NCBI GenBank assembly: GCA_965219405.1
Contig: OZ244736.1
Location: forward strand, 930,001 to 994,000
Origin: VXMO01 sp965219405
Lineage (GTDB): Bacteria > Chloroflexota > Dehalococcoidia > UBA6926
DNA length: 64,000 nt
Direction: 5' to 3'
A program made the translations under genes and the position numbers. Positions 40,568-48,151 of the stretch are shown here, in pieces (position 1 is the first letter of the stretch; each line of letters starts with the position of its first letter). The notes below the pieces were generated by a model. That model made no database searches. It was given only the letters and a program-made list of their open reading frames with translations, and had not been told where the DNA came from.

Positions 40568-41101
40568 ATGACGAGCGAATACAACAAGCCGCTGCCGCGA
40601 GCGACGCTCAACCCGGACGTGTCACGGCCGTTCTGGGAGGGCACAAAGAAGCATGAGTTGTGGGTACAGTACTGCACCGTCTGCAACAAGTTCATCTTCT
40701 TCCCGCGCGAGGTGTGCCCGTATGACCTCTCCCCCATCGACAAGCTCGTCTGGACAAAGGTCAGCGGCAAGGGCCGCGTCTACTCCTACACGACTGTCTA
40801 CCAGTCCTCCTTTCCGGCGTTCACGGAGGAAGCTCCCTACATACACGCCACCATCCAGTTGGATGAGGGCCCGCGCATGTCTGGTAACGTCCTCGTGCCG
40901 AAGGAGCAGCTGACAGAAGATCCGGCGTCGCTCGACATCGGGCAACGTGTTCAGGTCGTCTTTGATGACGTGAGCGATGACGTCACACTCGTGAAATGGG
41001 AGCCAATCCCTGAAGACGTGGCGCCCGGCGCTGAGGAATCTGATGGTGATGGCGGAGGCGGTGGTGGCGAGCAACGCCCTTCCGGGGGCTACGGCGGCTA
41101 G
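40568..41101 (+). CDS. DUF35 OB-fold protein, second copy with degenerate zinc ribbon
   Basis: A 177-residue paralogue of the DUF35 protein 1.8 kb upstream, starting at 40568 (MTSEYNKPLP) after GGGG. The zinc ribbon has lost its last ligand: CTVCNKFIFFPREVCPYD ends in Asp where the first copy has Cys. The OB part (GKGRVYSYTTVYQ) is intact. The C-terminus is an unusual Gly-rich tail (DGGGGGGEQ...GGYGG) absent from the first copy. It ends the thiolase/DUF35 cluster and is followed 26 bp later by a strong terminator. Confidence 0.88.
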   Translation: MTSEYNKPLPRATLNPDVSRPFWEGTKKHELWVQYCTVCNKFIFFPREVCPYDLSPIDKLVWTKVSGKGRVYSYTTVYQSSFPAFTEEAPYIHATIQLDEGPRMSGNVLVPKEQLTEDPASLDIGQRVQVVFDDVSDDVTLVKWEPIPEDVAPGAEESDGDGGGGGGEQRPSGGYGG

Positions 41102-41127
41102 TCGCTCACACATAGGCTCTGAGAAGG

Positions 41128-41157
41128 ACGCCGCCCCACGGGCGGCGTTTTCTTGTT
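41128..41157 (+). terminator. Intrinsic terminator of the thiolase/DUF35 cluster
   Basis: ACGCCGCC, loop CCACG, GGCGGCGT, then TTTTCTTGTTT on the plus strand, 26 bp after the second DUF35 gene. The stem is perfect and followed by a T-rich tract. Confidence 0.88.
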
Positions 41158-41210
41158 TGCTATATCGCCAGCGTGCCGATTGCCTGCGGTACAATTGAAT
41201 CACTGTTCAT

Positions 41211-41283
<73 letters not shown>

Positions 41284-41349
41284 CATTTGACGCTACCCTC
41301 CTCTCGGCTGTTCAATAGCCCCATCCTGCGGGGCAAGGGGGAGGCACTC

Positions 41350-42048
41350 ATGAAGCTTGAGGGACGCCGTGTCATCGTGACGGGGGGTAGCCGCGGCATC
41401 GGCTATCGAATCTCTGAACTATTCCTCGCTGAGGGCGCGCACGTCCTTGCCGTGTCCCGCAGTTCCGCAAAGCTTGAAGGGGCCAAAGAGCAGCTTCCCG
41501 CGCTTGCCACCCTTGCCGCCGATGTCTCAGTGCCCGCAGAAATTGACCGTATCGTGGCGTGGGCCGAGAGCGAATGGGGCGCAGTCGACATCCTCGTGAA
41601 CAACGCCGGTGTCCTTGATGAAAGTGAACGGGGTCTCACCGAGGGGCCTGACGACAGTTTTCTAACGACGATGCAGGTCAACGTTCACGGGCCCTATTAC
41701 TGCACCAAGCGCATCCTACCGCTGCTGCTGCGGTCAAGCGATCCACGAATCCTCAACGTTGGCTCGAGTTCCGGCATCCTTGGACCTGGCCTAAGGGACT
41801 CCTACGGTGTATCCAAGGCAGCCCTTCACGCGCTCACGCTGGCAACTGCCAACGAACTGAAGGGCAAGGTGTCGGTCAATGCCCTTGATCCGGGATGGGT
41901 GAGGACGGATATGTCCCCCAACGGACCCGGCGATCCACGGTGGTCGGCTGCTGGAGCGCTCTCGATTGTTACGAAACCCACGAGCGTAACCGGCCGGCTC
42001 TTCTACGGGAAACGCCTTCGCGCGTGGACACCGCGTTCGACCTCCTAG
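41350..42048 (+). CDS. Short-chain dehydrogenase/reductase
   Basis: A 232-residue SDR starting at the ATG at 41350 after GGGAGG. The Rossmann motif TGGSRGIG is at 11-18, NNAG at 84-87, and the catalytic Ser139/140, Tyr152 and Lys156 are in VGSSSGI...YGVSK. It is a classical SDR with an intact active site, reducing a carbonyl or oxidising an alcohol with NAD(P)(H). The substrate cannot be read; location just before an ERG6-like methyltransferase makes a sterol-type hydroxyl or ketone one possibility. The stop lies 144 bp before the methyltransferase start. Confidence 0.85.
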   Translation: MKLEGRRVIVTGGSRGIGYRISELFLAEGAHVLAVSRSSAKLEGAKEQLPALATLAADVSVPAEIDRIVAWAESEWGAVDILVNNAGVLDESERGLTEGPDDSFLTTMQVNVHGPYYCTKRILPLLLRSSDPRILNVGSSSGILGPGLRDSYGVSKAALHALTLATANELKGKVSVNALDPGWVRTDMSPNGPGDPRWSAAGALSIVTKPTSVTGRLFYGKRLRAWTPRSTS

Positions 42049-42192
42049 AGAACTTCGCTCGGCCAACACGTGAAGCCGATTTAGCGGCAAGCTGGACAGT
42101 GCGGCAATTGGTCGTCGTAGTTGACGCCGTGCGGACACGTCCGTAGGCTACCCGTAGCCACGCCCTTCGGACGAAACGTCGGGAGTACACCC

Positions 42193-43227
42193 ATGGCTGT
42201 CAAAATCGCAAGGGCCCTCAAGGACAAGCTCAGCAGCAAGGGCGTTGCCCCATCTATCCAGTCATATGAGGACAACCACCGGTCAGCACAGCGCGGTGAG
42301 TTGGAGAACGAGGCCGAAGGTCAAAGTGAAATCGTCAAACTCTACTATGACCTTGTGACCGACTTCTACGAGTACGGGTGGGGCAAATCCTTTCACTTCG
42401 CCCCGCGCACGCCCGGGGAGACCTTTAAGGCATCTCTCGTCCGCCACGAGCACCGTCTGGCAGACGCGCTTGAGTTGAAAGAGGGGATGACCGTCGCTGA
42501 TCTTGGGTGTGGCATTGGCGGGTCAATGCTGGAGATTGCCCACCATTCCAGTGCGAAGATCGTAGGAGTCAATAACAACAGCTATCAATTGGATCACGCC
42601 CGGAGATATGCGGAACAGGTGGGTCTTTCTCACCTCGTCGAGTTCATGGAGTGTGATTTCCTCAACGTGGATGCTCCAGACGAATCGTTCGATGCCATCT
42701 ATGCGATCGAGGCGACGTGCTGCGCCCCGGACAAGATGAGCATCTACGGAGAGATCCTTCGGCTCCTGAAGCCGGGCGCCCGCTTTGCCGTCTACGAATA
42801 CGCCATGACGGACCGCTTCGACCCTACCAATCCCCGCCATCTCAAGATCAAGGCAGACATTGAACTGGGGGGCGGCCTGATAAACGTGGATGAACGCCAG
42901 ACGGTCGATGATGCCCTGCACGCGCTCGGATTTGAGGTATTGGAAACGCGAGACCTTGCCGAGCAACCGGAGCCGTCCATCCCGTGGTATCAGCCACTCG
43001 CGGGCAAGGGGTTGTCCTTTGCCAGCTTTCGGAGTTCGCGAATTGGCCGCGCCCTCACTCATGTGACCCTTCGGGCGCTTGAGGCGATGCGCATCGCCCC
43101 CAAGGGATCTGCGCGCGTGGCCGACACCCTAAACCTGTGCGCCGCCGCCATGGTTGAGGCCGGCCGCCTCGGCATCTTCACGCCGATGTACTTCATCCAC
43201 GCCCGCAAGCCGGATAAGCAAGGCTGA
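42193..43227 (+). CDS. Sterol C-24 methyltransferase homologue (ERG6/SMT-like)
   Basis: A 344-residue SAM-dependent methyltransferase with an unusually complete eukaryote-type SMT signature. Region I FYEYGWGKSFHFAPR is at 59-71 and RHEHRLA at 84-90; the SAM site VADLGCGIGGSMLEIA is at 101-116; VGVNNNSYQ at 125-132 and YAIEATCCAPD at 170-180 follow; then FAVYEYAMTD and the IELGGGL loop; and a C-terminal sterol_MT_C-type domain (FRSSRIGRALT ... GIFTPMYF). SMTs add methyl groups at C-24 of the sterol side chain. Plain small-molecule methyltransferases lack the YEYGWG and C-terminal parts. The start at 42193 follows GGAG. No cyclase or squalene epoxidase is in the window. Confidence 0.85.
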   Translation: MAVKIARALKDKLSSKGVAPSIQSYEDNHRSAQRGELENEAEGQSEIVKLYYDLVTDFYEYGWGKSFHFAPRTPGETFKASLVRHEHRLADALELKEGMTVADLGCGIGGSMLEIAHHSSAKIVGVNNNSYQLDHARRYAEQVGLSHLVEFMECDFLNVDAPDESFDAIYAIEATCCAPDKMSIYGEILRLLKPGARFAVYEYAMTDRFDPTNPRHLKIKADIELGGGLINVDERQTVDDALHALGFEVLETRDLAEQPEPSIPWYQPLAGKGLSFASFRSSRIGRALTHVTLRALEAMRIAPKGSARVADTLNLCAAAMVEAGRLGIFTPMYFIHARKPDKQG

Positions 43228-43267
43228 CACCCATCGCCGCGGCCGCCCGTTCGCGGTGCTGCGAAAT

Positions 43268-43900
43268 CTATTCCGCAGATTCCCCCGTGTAGAACGCTGT
43301 CGTTCGCCTGGCTGCTGCGTGTGCGGCCTCCCTGTCCGTTCCTGCCCTGACAGAAGCTTCCCCCCACGCCGCGCTGCTGTCCGCAATGAACGCCTTGCCC
43401 TCAGGCGTTTCCGTAAACGCGTCATCCTCCGGCAACGGCGCGCCCGGATGATCAAGGTGAATTGCGAGGCCCATCAAACCCATCTCCCAGCCGACGCCCG
43501 TCGCCCCCGCTCCATACTCATCCCAGTGCGGCGAGAGCAGGGCAGTGTGCGTAAGCGTTAGGCGTGCAGAACCCGCGAGGTCCTGGATGCTTACCTCCAC
43601 CCAACTGACATCCCCGGCGAACTCCCACGTCACCGAGAACCGTGAAACAGGCTCACAGGCCAGGATTTCGCCGCCCGCGTTCCCCTCCAGTTGGAATCGC
43701 CCGCCGATCTTTAAGTCCCCGTTGATGGGTAGGAACCAGCGAGAAATCCGTTCCGCGTTGGACACGGCATCCCACAACTCTTCTGTCGCCGCCTCAAAGC
43801 TGCGCGAAAGAATGACCGAGGCTGCTGCCTGTCCTTCCCGCTCCATGTACTCCACGGAACGTTCCACCGCGGCGAGATGCCCATGAAAATCAAAATCCAT
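43268..43900 (-). CDS. SRPBCC/AHSA1-family protein
   Basis: A 210-residue START-like fold protein: ILSRSFEAATEELWDAVSNAERISRWFLP is the typical AHSA1 opening, followed by GGRFQLEGNAGGEILACEP and TWEFAGDVSWVEVSI strands and a long C-terminal helix. Family members bind hydrophobic ligands in a central cavity or activate Hsp90-type chaperones; no catalytic residues are implied. It is convergent with the SMT gene and lies on the opposite strand from its neighbours, so it is not part of their operon. The ligand is unknown. Confidence 0.85.
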   Translation of the reverse strand: MDFDFHGHLAAVERSVEYMEREGQAAASVILSRSFEAATEELWDAVSNAERISRWFLPINGDLKIGGRFQLEGNAGGEILACEPVSRFSVTWEFAGDVSWVEVSIQDLAGSARLTLTHTALLSPHWDEYGAGATGVGWEMGLMGLAIHLDHPGAPLPEDDAFTETPEGKAFIADSSAAWGEASVRAGTDREAAHAAARRTTAFYTGESAE

Positions 43901-44044
43901 TACAGTCCTTTATTGAGTGTTATGACTGGCTAAAGATAGTGCCATGGGGTTCCATAGGCAACGTAATCTTGTGGCCTGCGTTACCATGACCCCAGCACTT
44001 GGCGACTCCCGAAGACCAACCGCCCAATACGGAGAACTCCACCC

Positions 44045-44506
44045 ATGCCAAAGACTACCTACCTCGCCAATCCTTATGGATTCTCCGCTCAGCAGAAGGC
44101 TGAGTTGCTGCCACCACTGGTGTCTGCGCTGGAGGAGCTTGGGCTCGAGGTGTGGGAGCCGTTCTCGCGGAATAACGAGGTCGACTTTGCGGAGGCGGGG
44201 TGGGCGTATCACATCGGGCAGGCCGATTTCCGCGACGTGGCGGACGTCATTTTCGCAGTCGTGAACGGCGTTCCTCCCGACGAGGGAGTCCTGGTCGAGC
44301 TGGGTATGGCGATCGCCATGGGGAAGCCTACGTTCCTCCTGTTTCGGGACGACGTCCGGCGAGTCGCCGAGAGCGGGGAGTACCTCCTGAATCTGATGCT
44401 GTTCACCGGTCTGCCCGATCACGGCTGGGAGGACTCCTACTACACGTCGATCGAGGAGATACCCTCGCCCAACAAGGGGCTCGCGCGGTGGGCGAAGGGG
44501 CCGTGA
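44045..44506 (+). CDS. Nucleoside 2-deoxyribosyltransferase family protein
   Basis: A 153-residue protein. YLANPYGFS at 6-14 forms the nucleoside-binding start, and D79-x-G-x3-E85-x-G (DEGVLVELG) carries the catalytic Glu that attacks the deoxyribosyl C1'. Residues near the C-terminus (YYTSIEEI) match the family. These enzymes move deoxyribose between bases or hydrolyse modified nucleotides, in salvage and sometimes in antiphage or toxin systems. There is no obvious functional link to the neighbours. The length is normal. Confidence 0.85.
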   Translation: MPKTTYLANPYGFSAQQKAELLPPLVSALEELGLEVWEPFSRNNEVDFAEAGWAYHIGQADFRDVADVIFAVVNGVPPDEGVLVELGMAIAMGKPTFLLFRDDVRRVAESGEYLLNLMLFTGLPDHGWEDSYYTSIEEIPSPNKGLARWAKGP

Positions 44507-44596
44507 AGTGTACTTGGTCGGTCTCATCGAAGTTCTGGAGGGCGACCGCGAAGCGACTGATAACCGGCTCCCGCTAGCGGCCCGACGCAAGAGTCA

Positions 44597-46018
44597 TTGC
44601 ACAAGGATATGGGGCCCCTCATGGAATCCGGCGTGGCTAAGGCAGGGATAAGGCGCATCGCCATTGTCGGGGCGGGTATCTCCGGCCTGGGCGCAGCGTG
44701 GGGACTGAGCCACCACCCGGACAAGTTCGACTTCCGCATCTTCGAAGCCCGTGGTGAGATTGGCGGCAATGCCGTAACAGCTGATATGCCGCAGGACGAC
44801 GGCAGTTCCATCCCCTTCGACATCTCCGTCACGGCACTGATCCCGTCCGTTTACCAGCATGTGCTTCTCCTGATGCAGAGATTCGGCATCGACTTGCTGG
44901 AAACACGTTTCAGCTACAGCGTGAAATACGGAGACGGCATCTACGCGCACGACCTTGACTCCGGTCTCAGGCAAGAGTTGGCGAAGGACATCGCGAAGTT
45001 CCAACGGCTGCTTCGCCGTCTACACCGTTTCGGGCGCCTGACCCGTTCCCGCTCCAGGATCCTCAACGCCCTCAATCCCTACAACTACGTGAGCATGGGG
45101 AGGATCCTCAAGCTGGGTAGATTCTCCGATGACTTCAAGTACAAGATCCTCAAGCCGATGTTCGTCAATTTCCTGATGGCGACGGATGTATTCGCCATGC
45201 CCGCCTCTCTTTTCGCCCGTTATCTCGAATTCTTCGACATCGAGAGGGCGACGACCATGCAGACATGGGACCGGGGAACCCGCCGCATCTATGAGAATCT
45301 GTCCCTCGGATTCCGGGACAAGATTTATCTGAATCGCCCTGTCCGAAAGGTGTATCGGCAGCCTACCGGGGTCGTCATCGAGGATGAGAACGGCGTCCGT
45401 GAAGAGTTCGATGATGTGATCCTCGCCTGCAACGCGAATCAATCGCTGGCAATCCTCGACAAACCCACGCGCCTTGAGCGGTACATCCTTTCTCGCGTCC
45501 GCTACGATACCGAGCTTCATCACAATGCTGTCGTCCACGCTGATTCCTCAGTGCTGCCAGACGATGAGACGAAGGCCCTGGAGACGCGGAGCAATTACAT
45601 CGAGCACTACGGCGAAAGGCCGGACAATTACCAGATCACGTACATCATGCATAACCAGCAGCCGTGGGCGAATGGCTCCGATAAACCCTGCCTCGTGACC
45701 TACAACGCCATTAGTTCCATTGGTGACGACAAGATCGTCAAGACGATGTCGTTCCAGCACATCATTCATGACGTGAGGCACATCGCCGTGCTTGTGAATC
45801 TCTTTCGCTTCATCCAGGGCAAGAGGCGAACATGGCATTGCGGCGCGCATACGCTCGTCAATAGCCAGGAAACGTGCTTTGTCACCGGGCTCGCCGCCGC
45901 GCGGCAGCTCGGCGCGGACTACCCCTTTGACGATGAAGAGGCCAGGCAGGTGTTCAACTACTACGGAAGCATCATGTATGGTCGCCGATTCAGAAAGGTC
46001 AAGCGCCTGGCGCGGTGA
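44597..46018 (+). CDS. FAD-dependent NAD/FAD-binding oxidoreductase (COG2907-like)
   Basis: A 473-residue flavoprotein of the amine-oxidase/phytoene-desaturase superfamily. The N-terminal VGAGISGLGAAWGLS is the dinucleotide-binding motif, followed by EARGEIGGNA. The ELHHNAVVHADSSVLP segment and the C-terminal CFVTGLAAARQLG match COG2907 proteins, usually encoded beside SAM-dependent lipid methyltransferases. The start may be a Met a few residues downstream (MESGVAKAG). Its neighbours are an ERG6-like methyltransferase and a P450, so it probably oxidises or desaturates a lipid; the exact reaction is unknown. The ORF is intact, unlike the next gene. Confidence 0.85.
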   Translation: MHKDMGPLMESGVAKAGIRRIAIVGAGISGLGAAWGLSHHPDKFDFRIFEARGEIGGNAVTADMPQDDGSSIPFDISVTALIPSVYQHVLLLMQRFGIDLLETRFSYSVKYGDGIYAHDLDSGLRQELAKDIAKFQRLLRRLHRFGRLTRSRSRILNALNPYNYVSMGRILKLGRFSDDFKYKILKPMFVNFLMATDVFAMPASLFARYLEFFDIERATTMQTWDRGTRRIYENLSLGFRDKIYLNRPVRKVYRQPTGVVIEDENGVREEFDDVILACNANQSLAILDKPTRLERYILSRVRYDTELHHNAVVHADSSVLPDDETKALETRSNYIEHYGERPDNYQITYIMHNQQPWANGSDKPCLVTYNAISSIGDDKIVKTMSFQHIIHDVRHIAVLVNLFRFIQGKRRTWHCGAHTLVNSQETCFVTGLAAARQLGADYPFDDEEARQVFNYYGSIMYGRRFRKVKRLAR

Positions 46019-46126
46019 GATACCCAAGGCGTATACCTTATTTGTTGAGCCTATACGCCCCAACGTATACTGCTAGGTGGCACTGTATCCCGCGTATGGC
46101 GCAATGACGGCCGGAGATCATAGCCA

Positions 46127-48151
46127 ATGACAGCCTCTGCTGACGGTGTGGCGACAGAAACTCTCAGCCTGCCGGAGGAACTTATACTAATCCTCCTCAA
46201 TGAGGAGGACGGCTACTTCCATCAGGTCCCCGGCTGGAACCTGAACTGCGTCGTCGTAGGCGCGGCACTTGCGGAATTGTCTCTCCTGGGCCGCATAGAT
46301 ACTGATCTTGAGTCGCTCATCCTCGTCGACAAGACGGATACGGATGACATTGCCCTGGATACCGTGCTTGACGAGATTGCCTCCGAGACTGAGCAGCGAA
46401 GTACAACATATTGGATTGAACGCCTCGCGCCGCTCGCAGAAACCATCATTGACGACACGCTCGCCCGCCTGGTGAACATGGGCATCCTTCAACACCATGA
46501 CGGCGATTTCTGGACGATGGCTCGCACATCGCGTGGCGTCCAATTTGGCGGCGGCGAGTGGAGAGATACAGCAGCCGAGTTCGTCAAGAATCGAATCATC
46601 AGGGTTATTTTCAGCGATGAGATTCCTGAGCCGAGAGATATCATTCTCATCTGTCTCGTCAACACGTGTGATGTGTTTCGCTTCATCTTCCCCATCGAAG
46701 AGGAGGAGGAAGAGCGGATAGCGCAGATTTCCAGGATGGACGTCATCGGACGGGCCATCGCCGAGGCAGTTTCGCAGAGCATGGCCGTGCCCCTGCTGCG
46801 ACACGCCGGACTGACCAGAACTATTCCGACCGTCCCCCTGCGAAAGCTGGTGTTCAATAAGCACGTGAGAAGCGGGAATATTCCCGCGCTGTTTGGGGCT
46901 CTTGGTGAAAAATATGGACCCGTCTTCCAAATCAAGCCCCCATTCGTAAAGCCCCTGGTGTTCCTGGCCGGGCCCGCCACTAACCGCTGGGCACATCGGC
47001 AGGGACGGATGTATTTGAGAGCACGGGAGTATCTGGGGGAGTTCGAGAAAGCCTACGGCGCGTCAGGTGTGCTCCCCTCCCTGGATGGCGCGGACCACTT
47101 TCGCTTGCGTAAATCCCTGCAGCCCGCATATTCCCGCACTCGGCTTGAGGGTCAACTAGACAAGGTTTATGACAACGCGCGGGCGTTCATGTCGAACTGG
47201 AAAGTCGGCGATTCCCTCCCTGTAACGCAAACGTCCAGACATCTCATCAATAGCCAACTCTCCCCTCTCTTTGGTGGCGTTGAGTCTCAAGACATGCTCG
47301 AAGATGTCATAAAACTGAAGGAAAGGGCACTCAGCGTATATGTCATGAAAGCCCTGCCCAAATTCATGATGAAAACACCGGGCGTGAGACGGAAATTCAA
47401 AGTAGTCGAGAAACTAATGGAGCGGATTCAGGGCGTCCACACGCCGGCGCAACGGGCGGGACAACCTCGTGACCTCGTCGATGATTACCTCAGCCTCCAC
47501 GCCAGTGATCCTCAGTTCCTGCCGGAGTCCAATTTGCGTTTTAACTTTTCCGCAATTCTACTCGCCAGCATGTACCTCGGCGATATGATGAGTTTCTGCC
47601 TCTACGCCATGGCAACCCGCCCGGAACTCCATGCGGAAATTCGCCGCGAGGCCGATGCGCTATTCGCAAATGGCGATCCCAAGGGGGACGGCATTACCCC
47701 TGAATCCATCCATGTCACCCATCGATTCATCATGGAGTGCATGCGCCTCTATCCCATCGTTCCCATGTCGGTTCGCAACGTGATGAATACCTGTGTCGTT
47801 GAGGGATTTGAACTGCCGGTTGGCACGCGCGTCCATATCGCGCAGGCCGCCGCGCATTACATGGACGATGTCTTTCCGGACGCCACCAAATTCGATATTG
47901 ACCGTTAACTGCCGCCCCGCAATGAGCACCACAGCCCCGGTTATGCCCCCTTTGGCCTGGGCACGCACACCTGCCTTGGCAATCGGTGGATGGAGTTGCA
48001 GCTCACCATCAACCTGCTCATGATTGCCCGCCACTTCACCTTTGATGTCTCTCCGGCGAAGTTCAAGGAATCGCTCAAGATTAGTGCGCTTCCGTCACTG
48101 AGACCCCATAAGAAACTCAAGTTTATTGTGACGGAGAGACGCGAACTCTAG
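46127..48151 (+). pseudogene. GPP34 (GOLPH3-like)-cytochrome P450 fusion with an in-frame TAA
   Basis: A 674-codon fusion. Residues about 13-225 resemble GPP34 (LSLPEELILILLNEEDGYF, ALAELSLLGRI, DTLARLVNMGIL), the fold of Golgi GOLPH3 that binds phosphoinositide membranes. Residues about 245-674 are a P450: ExxR at Glu537 (ECMRLYP), PERF-like region near 585-595 and haem loop FGLGTHTCLG with Cys616. Codon 594 (47906-47908) is TAA where Tyr is expected (DIDR-Y-LPPR), so the ordinary ORF ends before the haem Cys; the frame then continues perfectly to the TAG at 48149. The I-helix has GDMMS in place of the usual DT pair. Either a fresh nonsense mutation, an assembly error or read-through. The stop shares CTAG with the convergent RND gene. 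Confidence 0.82.

Noticed and set aside
41318..41345. Hairpin-like GCCCC...GGGGC after the tRNA
   Set aside because: The stem is short and is not followed by a T run; it precedes the SDR ribosome-binding site, so it is not called a terminator.
46127..48151. Programmed read-through of the P450 TAA
   Set aside because: The context (TAA CTG) is not a known read-through motif; a nonsense mutation or sequence error is simpler. Kept only as a remote alternative.
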